Source of the DNA: Lacipirellula parvula
Lineage (GTDB): Bacteria; Planctomycetota; Planctomycetia; Pirellulales; Lacipirellulaceae
DNA: 64,000 bases
Direction of reading: 5' to 3'
Assembly: GCF_009177095.1 (NCBI RefSeq)
Contig: NZ_AP021861.1
Location: 4,570,501-4,634,500 of the forward strand
Shown here: one piece after another, positions 51,163-59,381 of the stretch
Numbering within the stretch: the first letter of the stretch is position 1
Layout of the letters: every line of letters begins with the position of its first letter
Notes under the pieces: model-generated
Told to the model about the DNA's origin: nothing
The model's database searches: none
Seen by the model: the letters and a program-made list of their open reading frames with translations, nothing else
Position numbers and translations under genes: made by a program

Positions 51163-51843
51163 ATGGCTAGCTCGTCGAAATACGCGATGATCTTTTCGCT
51201 GCTCGCGTTGAGCTGTGCGATGGGTGCGCTGAGCAGTCCGCTGATCGTCGCACCTTTGCTTGCTCTAACCGCGATCGCATTTTCGCTTGTCGCCATCGCT
51301 TACAGTTTGCGAAGGCCTGGATTGCTGGGCAAAGCGCACAACGGTCAGCTTCGAGTCGCATGGGGAGTTCCACTATCCCCCTTTCACTTTCTCAATCATC
51401 TGACGTTCGCAACCTTTTGCAGATTGGATCGAGCTTCACCATGGCACGAGATCGTGCCGGGCCTGTACCTGGGGAGGAGGCTTCGTCCCCGCGAGGCGGC
51501 GCTGATGCCCGCTCAACAGATATTAGATTTAGCATCTGAGTTTTCGGAAGCCGCCTCCTTAAGAGCGAGGACCTATGTAAATGTGCCGATGCTGGACGGC
51601 GTGGCCCCCACCAGCGCTCAGCTGAGCGAGGCTGTGCGCTTGCTCCGCAATTCGATGCGAGCGGGACCGACGTTCGTCCATTGCGCTCTCGGACACGGGC
51701 GGAGCGCTACCGTTGCAGCCGCTTTCCTGCTCACTGAGGGTTATGCCCGCACCGCAGATGATGCGTTGCTGCTGATCCGTCAGAAGCGACCGTCTGTTCG
51801 ACTTAGTCGAGGTCAGCGCCGATTGCTAGAGGTTTGGAAGTAG
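51163..51843 (+). CDS. Membrane-anchored dual-specificity protein phosphatase
   Basis: 226 residues from ATG 51163; a TTG at 51106 would add 19 residues. Two hydrophobic segments at about 6-24 and 27-48 form a membrane hairpin. A cytoplasmic phosphatase domain follows: WHEIVPGLYLGRRL, then the loop VHCALGHGRSATVAAAFLL with C174 and R180 (C-x5-R), and general acid D in PMLDGVAP. This is the dual-specificity/tyrosine phosphatase family acting on phospho-amino acids or phospholipids. It begins 60 bases after the esterase gene. Partner kinase unknown. Confidence 0.88.
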   Translation: MASSSKYAMIFSLLALSCAMGALSSPLIVAPLLALTAIAFSLVAIAYSLRRPGLLGKAHNGQLRVAWGVPLSPFHFLNHLTFATFCRLDRASPWHEIVPGLYLGRRLRPREAALMPAQQILDLASEFSEAASLRARTYVNVPMLDGVAPTSAQLSEAVRLLRNSMRAGPTFVHCALGHGRSATVAAAFLLTEGYARTADDALLLIRQKRPSVRLSRGQRRLLEVWK

Positions 51844-51860
51844 CATCACTGCTAGATAAT

Positions 51861-51900
51861 TAGATAATAGTGACTAAGAATAGATAATAGTGACTAAGAA
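51861..51900. repeat. Two tandem copies of a 20-bp unit carrying the next start codon
   Basis: TAGATAATAGTGACTAAGAA occurs at 51861-51880 and again at 51881-51900. GTG at 51890, the start used below, is inside the second copy. The GTG in the first copy is out of frame and reaches a stop after five codons. Confidence 0.8.
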
Positions 51901-52441
51901 CCCTCGACTGGATGATGCAACGCCGTTGGCGTTGGGGGATCGCGCAAATGACGCTAATCTAGGATTCCCATTGCCTTCGTGTTGTGTGCAACAGCGATCT
52001 CACAGGACCATCTCGGTGGAGTACCTAACGCACCCGTACTTCGACAGTTCTGACCGTGCGGATTGGCACGTCTTTCCGCTAAGCAAAAATGGGATACCCG
52101 CAGAAGGCGGCGACAGGGACTTCCTGGCGGAAACTATTCGAGGCGACTTCGATCAAATCATTTCTATAGTCGTCTCACGATTCCGAACTTGCATGCCTCC
52201 GGATTGGTTGGTCGAGTGCCCACACGCGATGTTGAAACAATTGCTGTACCATCCGATCGACGTCACGGGGGTTCGCATCTACGTCGAGCACGCGTTTCGA
52301 CCTAGCACTACCGAAAATAGCCATCACACCGATCATTGGTGGGCTATCGTGCATTGCCCTTACGTTCACGGATGTCCCCACACCCGGCGGATCGACTATA
52401 TCATCGAGCACCTGGGGTGGGGCGTCGACTGGATGATGTGA
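51890..52441 (+). CDS. Hypothetical protein with His/Cys-rich C-terminal half
   Basis: 183 residues if started at GTG 51890; the true start may be later, for example the GTG at 51986 (VQQRSHRTISVEYL). The conserved-looking part is VEYLTHPYFDSSDRADWHVF, FDQIISIVVSRFRTCMPPDW and HHTDHWWAIVHCPYVHGCPH then TRRIDYIIEHLGW. The His- and Cys-rich end may bind metal. No family recognised. Composition is less GC-biased than the neighbours. Weak ribosome site. Confidence 0.55.
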   Translation: MTKNPRLDDATPLALGDRANDANLGFPLPSCCVQQRSHRTISVEYLTHPYFDSSDRADWHVFPLSKNGIPAEGGDRDFLAETIRGDFDQIISIVVSRFRTCMPPDWLVECPHAMLKQLLYHPIDVTGVRIYVEHAFRPSTTENSHHTDHWWAIVHCPYVHGCPHTRRIDYIIEHLGWGVDWMM

Positions 52442-52714
52442 AGGGCAGCGTCATGCGCCTAGCGCCACTGGCGCGTAGCGACTGAGAAGTTGACACGCGA
52501 CTTCCATCCACCGCAGCCGACAAGCCAGTCTCTCCTCCAGGCTGCTTGCAAGCCAGACGACAGAAAATCTCTTCCCACACTTCTGCACTGGCAGGAAGCC
52601 AGTGGCGCCCGCCCAAAAAAAGCCACGACCTGGTTGGGTCGCAGCTATCTGATGGAATCTTAAACGACCCCCGGCTTGAAGAGCCGGGGGCTAAAAGGAG
52701 ATGACTGCTGTTGG
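52442..52714. other. Convergent intergenic region with palindromes
   Basis: 273 bases. An inverted pair GCGCCACTGGC/GCCAGTGGCGC lies at roughly 52461 and 52601. CCCCCGGCT-TGAAG-AGCCGGGGG is at 52668-52690. No gene is seen. Confidence 0.5.
52668..52690. repeat. Hairpin CCCCCGGCT-TGAAG-AGCCGGGGG
   Basis: Perfect 9-bp stem with a 5-base loop, followed by CTAAAAGG. It lies 24 bases from the end of the convergent DUF4139 gene. A repeat unit that may also terminate. Confidence 0.65.
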
Positions 52715-54625
52715 TTAGCGTTTCTGCCGGTCGCGTTGCAGGCGTTCGAACTCCTCCTGCAGCGTTTCCTTCGACGACGGCGCCGAGACGACGAATTTGC
52801 GGTCGTACTCGACGGCGTATTTGTAGGTGATCAGACGAGCTGCTTCGCCCGCGGCGTCGGCCGGGGCTTCGACGTCCCAGCGGAGGAGGCCCATCGGCCG
52901 TTCTTCGCGGACATAAAGCGCGTCCTCGCTCACCTTGTCGCTCGTTTCGCCGAGCGTGATGCGAATGTCGGCGCCATGCTCGGCGTGGGGCAAGCGGTCG
53001 ATGACGCGAATCGGCGTCGGTTGATCGCTAAAGTTCTCGACGACGAGCCGGTACTCGAATCGCGTCTCGCGATTGCCGCCTTGGACGCTGTCGCTCTTGT
53101 CGACGAGTTCGCGGCGGGCACGCAGCTGCGGATTGGCGCCGAAGCCAACGACGAACTTTTGGCCCCGCGCCACCGTCGGAAGCTCGCCTTTGCCCACGAA
53201 GCGGCCATCGAGGTAGGCCGTCATCGGGCCCGCAAGCAGGTCTTCATCGCTCGTGTTCTTCAGTTCCGCCTCGCGATAGACGTACGAGGTGAGCACCGGC
53301 ACGGCGACATGATAAAACTGGCTCTCCATGTTGGTCTGCATGATTCGCACCATCTGCTGATCGGTGCGGCTGGCGAGGCTCACGCCCGAACCGAGCCGGT
53401 AGCTAAGGCTTGGCCCGTCGCTGTCGCCGTTCGCTTCGCTGCGGAGGACGCTGAGAGTCGTCGCGTCGCCGTTGAGTTCCAGTTGCTGGTAGTTGCTAGC
53501 GACGTCGTTGAGGTTCCAACTGAAGCGATTCACGTCGACGAAGTTGCCGGCGTTGCCGACGGCGTTGCTGTACTCAAGCTTTTGCGATTGCAGGCCTTCG
53601 AGCTTGCCGAGGACTTGGCTCTTCGAGAGACCGCGGCCAAAGTAGACCTCCGTTTGCTGTGGCGCCTGCTGGGCGGCGTCTGACGGTCCGTTGGCTGCAA
53701 CCTGCGCCCCGAATGGATCTTGATCGCGTGCATCACTCGCCAGCATCACATGCAGCGGCGCCAAACCGGGACCTGCCGCACTGAGCGCCGGCGAGGCCGT
53801 GGAAAGCGTGAGGTCGACGTCGTTCCAGTCTTCGCCCGAAAGCTGCTGAATGAGCGCGTTGTACTCGACGCGCACGTGCTTGCCGTCAGCCGCGGCACGC
53901 ATCGCGTACGACGGCGACCAGCCGCAGTTGCTCACGAGGTAGCTGAGCCGAATTTCGGTCGGCGCCTCCGCTTGCTTTTGCACGAACAACACCGCTTCGC
54001 GGATCGTCTGCGAGGCGCCGGCGGTGATCTCGGCCCGTTTGCGGTTGAGAAGTTCCAGCCGTTCATTGATCGTGCGGGCCTGTTTGGCGAGTTCGACTTC
54101 TTCGGTGGCGATTGTTTCATGCTGAGCGAAGTCGAACGTCGTCAGCCGCTCGAGCGCCTCGGCGTCGAGCACGCCTTTCGTAAGATCAGACTGAGCGGTT
54201 GGCGCGATGAAACCCTCCAGCTTCGCGAGGTATTCGGTTCGTTTTACCAGGAGCGCTTGCCGTTTTGTCGTGAGATCGAGCTCTTGCTGCGCGGCAAGGA
54301 TTTCGTCGTCGAGCTTGCGGACTTCTTCGCGCGGTTCTTCACCGACGGCACGAGTGCGGAAGCGGACAGCCCGTATCTCGACCGCGTCGCCCCCTTCGGC
54401 GAACAAGCTATTCGGCACGATTTGCTCGGGGAGGTTGCTGACCACGACTTCGCGCCGACCGGCGGCGCCGTCGATCGGCACTGTGCGGGTGATTTGCGCC
54501 TGTCCGCGGTAGAGCGTCACTTCGGTGACACGGCCTTCGACCGCGCTCGATGCGTGTGCGATTGGAGCCCACGACCAACAGATCGATGAGCATGCGAGGG
54601 CGAGCGCCAGGGTCAATCGGAACAT
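52715..54625 (-). CDS. Exported DUF4140/DUF4139 protein
   Basis: 636 residues from ATG 54625, with AGGAGG 7 bases upstream; a GTG inside that ribosome site is not the start. The signal peptide ends AHASS. An N-terminal DUF4140 region follows (VTEVTLYRGQAQITRTVPID; ADAVEIRAVRFRTRAV-like GGDAVEIRAVRFRTRAVGEE). A coiled coil covers about 100-215, and a DUF4139 beta region runs to the end (LSYLVSNCGWSPSYAMRAAA, LSGEDWNDVDLTLSTASP, EYRLVVENFSDQPTPIRVID). Homologues are called mucoidy-inhibitor-like, but no mechanism is known. A periplasmic or surface role is likely. Confidence 0.9.
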   Translation of the reverse strand: MFRLTLALALACSSICWSWAPIAHASSAVEGRVTEVTLYRGQAQITRTVPIDGAAGRREVVVSNLPEQIVPNSLFAEGGDAVEIRAVRFRTRAVGEEPREEVRKLDDEILAAQQELDLTTKRQALLVKRTEYLAKLEGFIAPTAQSDLTKGVLDAEALERLTTFDFAQHETIATEEVELAKQARTINERLELLNRKRAEITAGASQTIREAVLFVQKQAEAPTEIRLSYLVSNCGWSPSYAMRAAADGKHVRVEYNALIQQLSGEDWNDVDLTLSTASPALSAAGPGLAPLHVMLASDARDQDPFGAQVAANGPSDAAQQAPQQTEVYFGRGLSKSQVLGKLEGLQSQKLEYSNAVGNAGNFVDVNRFSWNLNDVASNYQQLELNGDATTLSVLRSEANGDSDGPSLSYRLGSGVSLASRTDQQMVRIMQTNMESQFYHVAVPVLTSYVYREAELKNTSDEDLLAGPMTAYLDGRFVGKGELPTVARGQKFVVGFGANPQLRARRELVDKSDSVQGGNRETRFEYRLVVENFSDQPTPIRVIDRLPHAEHGADIRITLGETSDKVSEDALYVREERPMGLLRWDVEAPADAAGEAARLITYKYAVEYDRKFVVSAPSSKETLQEEFERLQRDRQKR

Positions 54626-54893
54626 CAAAGCCACCTCCTGCGTGATTTAGAGAAAATGCTGCGCACGGTGCGTTTCGGCACGCTCGGACCGTGAAATCTG
54701 CAGCATCGCTGATAGACACACTACGGCCCGGCGGGCGCCGATCGCAACGGTTTTCGCGTAACGCGTTTGTAACGGCATGGTCGCGAATTGACGCGCTAGC
54801 TGCTGCCAGTGATGATCAACAGCAGCGCGTCACAGTACGACGCTGGCATTTCGACGCGCTCGCTCCCGCCAAAGTTCCCGCCCAGGAGTTTTC

Positions 54894-55649
54894 ATGATTC
54901 GCCGCTCTTTCCTCGCCTGTTGTTCGCTGTCGTTGCTAGCGCTCGGCGCCGCTGTTTCGCCGGCGATTGCCGATGACGTGAAGTTCGAAAAGATCGTCGT
55001 CGGCCAAACTCTCGGCGGGCTGCCGATTGAATGCAACGTCTACGGCGACGGCAAAGACGTCTTTTGGCTGATCGCGACGATTCACGGCAACGAAGCGGCC
55101 GGCACGCCGCTGGTGGCAAAGTTCGAAGAGTGGCTAAAGGCGAATCCGAAGGAAATTGAAGGCCGCAAGATCGTCATCATGCCGGTCGCGAATCCAGACG
55201 GCTTCGCCGACAACGTGCGATTCAACCGCAACGGCGTCGACCTCAACCGCAACTTCCCCGCCGGCAACTGGGGCGAGGCTGACGTGAAGCCGCACGGCGA
55301 CACGCCGCTATCGGAACCGGAAAGCCGCGTGCTGATGCGGGTGCTATGCCAGTACTTTCCGAATCGCGTGGTGAGCATTCACCAACCGCTGAACTGCGTC
55401 GACTGGGACGGCCCCGCCGACAAGATGGCCGAGGCGATGGCCGCCAAGTGCAAGCTGCCGCTGAACAAGCTGGGCAGCCGGCCTGGTTCGCTCGGCTCGT
55501 TCGTCGGCACGACGCTGGGGCGCCCGATCATCACGCTCGAACTGCCTGTTGATGCGGGCATGGATGAAGAGGTGCTGTGGAAGGAATACGGCGACGCCCT
55601 CATCGCGGCGCTGCAGTACAAGCATGAGGAGCCGGCGAAGAAAAAGTAG
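54894..55649 (+). CDS. Exported M14-family zinc carboxypeptidase (MpaA-like)
   Basis: 251 residues with a signal peptide ending AIADD. Zinc ligands are H64 and E67 (IATIHGNEAAG) and H163 (VSIHQP). RFNRNGVDLNRNFP supplies the substrate carboxylate-binding arginine. The general base is E216 in ITLELP. This pattern fits the small murein-peptide amidase MpaA or DUF2817/succinylglutamate-desuccinylase-like branch. Unlike E. coli MpaA it is exported, suggesting cleavage of cell-wall peptides outside the cytoplasm. AGGAG precedes the start. It may be co-expressed with the penicillin-recognising protein downstream, although a repeat intervenes. Confidence 0.9.
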   Translation: MIRRSFLACCSLSLLALGAAVSPAIADDVKFEKIVVGQTLGGLPIECNVYGDGKDVFWLIATIHGNEAAGTPLVAKFEEWLKANPKEIEGRKIVIMPVANPDGFADNVRFNRNGVDLNRNFPAGNWGEADVKPHGDTPLSEPESRVLMRVLCQYFPNRVVSIHQPLNCVDWDGPADKMAEAMAAKCKLPLNKLGSRPGSLGSFVGTTLGRPIITLELPVDAGMDEEVLWKEYGDALIAALQYKHEEPAKKK

Positions 55650-55658
55650 TTCGGAGAG

Positions 55659-55800
55659 ATCTCACGCAAAGGCGCGAAGGCGCAAAGAAAACATGGAGAG
55701 TTAAAGGCTTCGCCATGCACCTTTTTCCTTTTTCGTTCGAGAGAACTGCCGCGAGTAAGACTTCATTCTTACTTTGCGCCTTCGCGCCTTTGCGTGAGAT
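55659..55800. repeat. Inverted repeat with perfect 29-bp arms overlapping the next gene's start
   Basis: ATCTCACGCAAAGGCGCGAA plus GGCGCAAAG (55659-55687) is perfectly complementary to 55772-55800. The spacer is about 84 bases. The right arm ends inside the signal-peptide coding region of the beta-lactamase-like gene and contains its apparent TTG start. Confidence 0.9.
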
Positions 55801-56677
55801 ACTCTTATTGGCAGCGATAGCCGCGTCGAGCTTATCGCTGTCGAGCCATGCAAGGGCAGGGGAGGAGGAAATGAGCGAGGCGGATCAGCAGATGCAAGCG
55901 CGGTTACAGGCGATCGCCGATGGCGTCGACGGGACGTTCGGCCTCGTCGTCGAGGATCTCGCCGGCGAGCATGCGTTTGCGGTGAACTCCGGCCGCCACT
56001 TCACGCAAGCGAGTTGCATCAAGACTCCCATTCTGATGGAAGTCCTCAAGCAAGCGCATGAGGGGAAATTCGCTCTCACCGATCGCGTGCGGGTCGAGCA
56101 GCAAGACAAAACGACCGGCAGCGGCGTGTTGTTTGAGCTTGGCAACGGCTCGGTCGAGCTGAGCATCGAAGATCTCTGCGTGCTGATGATTCTGCTCAGT
56201 GACAACACCGCGACGAATCTGCTGATCGACAGGGTCGGCATGGAGAACGTCACCGCGACGATGGAATCGATCGGCTGCGGACAGACGGTGCTGCGGCGGC
56301 GGATGATGGACATGGCCGCGGCGGCTCGCGGCGAGGAGAATCGCTCGACGCCCGCCGACGCCGCCCGCATCATGCGGCTGCTCAAAGAGGGAAAATTCGT
56401 CAACCAGGCAGTGAGCGACCACGCCCTCGCGATTCTCCGCAAATCGAAGTCGGGCGCCATTCGTTCGACGGTCCCGTTGAGCGTGCCGGTGCCGTTCAAA
56501 CCGGGCGAACTGCCGGGGCTGCTCACCGAGTGGGCGCTCGTGGAACTTCCCGAACGGCCCTACATCGTCATCGCCATGGGAACGTACAACCCTAAAACGA
56601 GCACCGACGACGACCTCGACGCCGCCATGAAACTAGTCGGCAAAGAGGCATACAAATTCTTCAAGAGCGTCAAATAG
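55790..56677 (+). CDS. Exported serine beta-lactamase-like / penicillin-binding-fold protein
   Basis: 295 residues from TTG 55790; ATG 55715 would add 25 residues translated from the repeat. The chosen start gives MREILLLAAIAASSLSLSSH then ARA, a good signal peptide. Active-site motifs of class A-like enzymes are S75-x-x-K78 (TQASCIKTPIL) and S137-D138-N139 (LLSDNTATN). The third box reads VPFKPGELPG, so KTG appears as KPG. Similar proteins are annotated beta-lactamase class A or related peptidoglycan hydrolases. It may act on cell-wall peptides rather than antibiotics, in keeping with the M14 carboxypeptidase upstream. Confidence 0.85.
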   Translation: MREILLLAAIAASSLSLSSHARAGEEEMSEADQQMQARLQAIADGVDGTFGLVVEDLAGEHAFAVNSGRHFTQASCIKTPILMEVLKQAHEGKFALTDRVRVEQQDKTTGSGVLFELGNGSVELSIEDLCVLMILLSDNTATNLLIDRVGMENVTATMESIGCGQTVLRRRMMDMAAAARGEENRSTPADAARIMRLLKEGKFVNQAVSDHALAILRKSKSGAIRSTVPLSVPVPFKPGELPGLLTEWALVELPERPYIVIAMGTYNPKTSTDDDLDAAMKLVGKEAYKFFKSVK

Positions 56678-56703
56678 CCGCGGGGCAACGCCCCGCCGGA
56701 GCG
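56678..56703. repeat. REP-like unit CCGCGGGGCAACGCCCCGCC + GGAGCG
   Basis: GCGGGGC-AAC-GCCCCGC hairpin (56680-56696) begins right after the stop codon of the preceding gene. It is the closest relative of the unit found inside prmC at 27195-27220. Confidence 0.75.
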
Positions 56704-56794
56704 CCGCAAAATCGGCTCAGAACTCCGCCTCGCTGCTGTCAGTGCGGCAGCCCGGGCGTTGAGGGAATGGTACGGCGCGCGTAGAATAGACGTT

Positions 56795-56815
56795 CCGCGG
56801 GGGTAACCCCCGCGG
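56795..56815. repeat. REP-like hairpin CCGCGGGGG-TAA-CCCCCGCGG
   Basis: Perfect 9-bp stem, 3-base loop, 51 bases before purF. Related in design to 56678-56703. Confidence 0.7.
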
Positions 56816-56865
56816 CTCGCCGTCCTGCCTCGGAACAGAACACCCTCGGGTCCCGCCCTTCGCGC

Positions 56866-58458
56866 ATGAGCGACGAACTCCACCACGAATGCGGCGTTGT
56901 CGCGGTCTATCACCTCCAGGGCGACGAGATCAGCCCGCTGTGCCCGTCGCAGGGGCCGGACGAGATTTCTCGGCTCATGCCGCGAATGCTGCTCGACGTG
57001 CAAAACCGCGGCCAGCTCTCGACCGGGATGACCTCGTACAATCCCAACCGCGACCAGTTGCTGAAGACCTATCGCAAGCTGGGAACGGTGAGCGAGGCGT
57101 TCCGCCTGAATCATAAGGCGAAGGCTGAAAGCATTCAGAAAAGCCTGACCGGCCGTGCGGCGATCGGCCACGTTCGTTACGCCACCTGCGGCGAAGACGA
57201 CGTCAGCTACGCCCAGCCGTTCGAGCGTCACCACCTGCAAAAGCGGAAGTGGTTCAGCTTTGCGTTCAACGGGCAGCTGTCGAATTACGCCGCCTTGCGC
57301 GACAAGCTGCTGGCTGAAGATGATCACCATCTCACTCGCGAGAGTGACACCGAAATCATCATGCACGAGATCAGCCGCGAAATGTCGGGCGACCGCAAGC
57401 CGTCGTTGATCGAGATCATGCGGGCCGTTTCCGAGCGGTTCGACGGCGCCTACAGCCTGGCGTTGCTCAACGCCAAGGGCGAGATGCTGATCGCCCGCGA
57501 TCCACTTGGCGTCAAACCGATGTGCTACGCCATCGAAGGCCCGCTGCTCGCCGCGGCGAGCGAGAGCGTCGCGCTGTTGAACCTCGGCTTTCAGCCCGAG
57601 TCGATCCGCTCGCTCGAAGCCGGCGAAGCGATCACGGTGATCGACAACAAGATTTCGATCGAGCGATTCGTTGAGAAGAAGCGGACGGCTCACTGCTTCT
57701 TCGAGTGGATCTACTTCGCCAACGTCGCCAGCACAATGGACGACCGCAGCGTTTACCTCTCGCGGACGGCGCTCGGCGAAGAGCTCGCACGGATGGAAAC
57801 GATCCCGCCGGGCGACGATCTGGTCGTGGTGCCGGTTCCGGATACGAGCAAAGCCGCGGCAGACTCGATGGCCTATTCGCTGGGCGTGCCGAGCGTCGAG
57901 GGCCTTATTCGCAATCGTTACGCGGGCCGTACGTTCATCGAAGGTGGAGCGGGCCGCGTCGCTAAGGCGGCCGCGAAGTACACGCCGCTTCCCGAGGTTC
58001 TTTCCGGCAAGCGCGTCTTGCTGGTCGAAGATTCGATCGTCCGCAGCACGACGATGCGCGTGCTACTCGACCGCATTCGCGAGGTTGGCGGCGCTAAGGA
58101 AATCCACGTCCGCGTCGCTTGTCCGCCAATCATCGCCCCCTGCTTTTACGGCATCGACATGTCGCGGATCAGCGAGCTGTTCGCCCCGCGGTTCCTCGAA
58201 AAGAATCTCCCGAGCGAAGAGATGTTCGCCCTGATGGCAGCGGAACTGGGCGCCGATTCGCTCCGCTACCTGCCGGTTGAGTCGATTTCGCGAGCCGTCG
58301 GCAAACCGCCGGAGCAGCTCTGCCGGGCCTGCATCACCGGGGATTACCCGACGCCGTGGGGGCAGAAGCTATATCAGGTGGCGCTCGACAACTACCAAAC
58401 GCACGCCGATCTGGCGGCGGAGCGGACCTACGAAGCGGCCGCGACGACGGCTGGCTAG
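56866..58458 (+). CDS. purF: Amidophosphoribosyltransferase (PurF-like)
   Basis: 530 residues. The N-terminal glutaminase begins CGVVAVY, with C9 as nucleophile after an 8-residue propeptide (MSDELHHE), as in the self-processed Bacillus type. The synthase domain has the PRPP loop [13 protein letters not shown]. Cysteines in [19 protein letters not shown] and [15 protein letters not shown] match the positions of the 4Fe-4S ligands of the Bacillus enzyme. Catalyses the first step of purine synthesis: PRPP plus glutamine gives phosphoribosylamine. Slightly longer than usual at the C-terminus. The N-terminal region has extra segments ([19 protein letters not shown]). Confidence 0.92.
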   Translation: MSDELHHECGVVAVYHLQGDEISPLCPSQGPDEISRLMPRMLLDVQNRGQLSTGMTSYNPNRDQLLKTYRKLGTVSEAFRLNHKAKAESIQKSLTGRAAIGHVRYATCGEDDVSYAQPFERHHLQKRKWFSFAFNGQLSNYAALRDKLLAEDDHHLTRESDTEIIMHEISREMSGDRKPSLIEIMRAVSERFDGAYSLALLNAKGEMLIARDPLGVKPMCYAIEGPLLAAASESVALLNLGFQPESIRSLEAGEAITVIDNKISIERFVEKKRTAHCFFEWIYFANVASTMDDRSVYLSRTALGEELARMETIPPGDDLVVVPVPDTSKAAADSMAYSLGVPSVEGLIRNRYAGRTFIEGGAGRVAKAAAKYTPLPEVLSGKRVLLVEDSIVRSTTMRVLLDRIREVGGAKEIHVRVACPPIIAPCFYGIDMSRISELFAPRFLEKNLPSEEMFALMAAELGADSLRYLPVESISRAVGKPPEQLCRACITGDYPTPWGQKLYQVALDNYQTHADLAAERTYEAAATTAG

Positions 58459-58464
58459 CGCACT

Positions 58465-58557
58465 CTAGCCCCTGGCTCCGCCAGGGGGTCGCTGCCCATT
58501 CCGGCACGCTTCGCCCAACGCTACGCTACGTCACCCCTGGGCGGAGCCCGGGGCTAG
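58465..58557. repeat. GCCCCGGGC-family inverted repeat, copy 4
   Basis: CTAGCCCCTGGCTCCGCCAG at the left and CTGGGCGGAGCCCGGGGCTA at the right, about 50 bases apart, with GCCCATTCCGG inside as in copy 1. Lies between convergent purF and trmB and may terminate both. Confidence 0.8.
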
Positions 58558-58566
58558 AAGGGGACG

Positions 58567-59208
58567 TTACTGCTTCACGAACTCAGAGCGGTAAACCGGC
58601 TCGCCGTGCAGCCGCGTGCGGCGTTCGAAGTGCGTGCGGAAGTCGAGATCGTGCTCAGCCTCGCGCTCAGGGACGGCCAGCGGCCCCACGAGCGGCGTCA
58701 CCTGGGCGATCAGTTCCAGGGCCGAGTCAAAGTAATCCTTCACGTCGGTCCAGAAGTGAAGCTTGCCGCCCGGCTGGAGCGTGCGAACGACGTCTTCGAG
58801 GAACGATTCGTTCATCACACGGCGTTTGTGATGCCGAGCCTTCCACCACGGATCGGGGAAGTAAACGTGAACGGCGGCGAGCGAGGCGTCCGGCACCTGC
58901 TCGCGGAACATCTTCAGCCCATCGCCATGAACCGCGATGGCGTTCGTGATGCCGCGCTTCGCGAGGCGATGGCCAATAAACTTGGCGTACTTGTAGGCGA
59001 CTTCCACGCCGAGAAAATTCCGCTCGGGCGTTCCCATCGCCGCGTTCTGCAGGAAGAGCCCCTTGCCGCTGCCGAGTTCGATCTCCAGCGGCGCCTCGCG
59101 GCCGAAAATGGCCACCGGATCCCACGGCGCGGGCAGCGTCTCGACCTTGTAGAAATGCCGCGACAGGTCGAGCGTTTGATCGATTTTCGGAAGAGCACGG
59201 CGGCCCAT
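58567..59208 (-). CDS. trmB: tRNA (guanine-N7-)-methyltransferase
   Basis: 213 residues from ATG 59208; the frame extends 19 codons upstream, but that part is translated repeat (LLGALGVLGGSIF). LEIELGSGKGLFLQNAA is the SAM loop, VEVAYKYAKFIGHRLAK and VHVYFPDPWWKARHHKRRVM are TrmB signatures, and VYRSEFVKQ matches the conserved T/Y-x-x-E-x end. It forms m7G46 in the tRNA variable loop. Normal length, cytosolic, convergent with purF. Confidence 0.95.
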   Translation of the reverse strand: MGRRALPKIDQTLDLSRHFYKVETLPAPWDPVAIFGREAPLEIELGSGKGLFLQNAAMGTPERNFLGVEVAYKYAKFIGHRLAKRGITNAIAVHGDGLKMFREQVPDASLAAVHVYFPDPWWKARHHKRRVMNESFLEDVVRTLQPGGKLHFWTDVKDYFDSALELIAQVTPLVGPLAVPEREAEHDLDFRTHFERRTRLHGEPVYRSEFVKQ

Positions 59209-59228
59209 GGTTCGAACCTCAAAAATTG

Positions 59229-59357
59229 AACCGCCAAGGACGCCAAGAGCGCCAAGCAGATACAAGCAAATAAAAAACTAACCACAACGGCACGACGGAC
59301 ACAACGAAGGGAAGAGAAAGGCTCTTTCCGTCGTGTTCGTCGTGCCGTTGTGGTTAG
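59229..59357. repeat. Composite repeat: CCGCCAAGG arm plus ACCACAACGGCACGACGG inverted repeat
   Basis: 59229-59256 is identical to the left 28-bp arm at 46791 but has no right partner. It is followed by a separate inverted repeat of about 29 bases (59278-59306 against 59329-59357, a few mismatches). Seen as two elements joined, or one whose right arm was replaced. Confidence 0.8.
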
Positions 59358-59381
59358 ACTTCTCGGCGCGGCGGTCGCATG

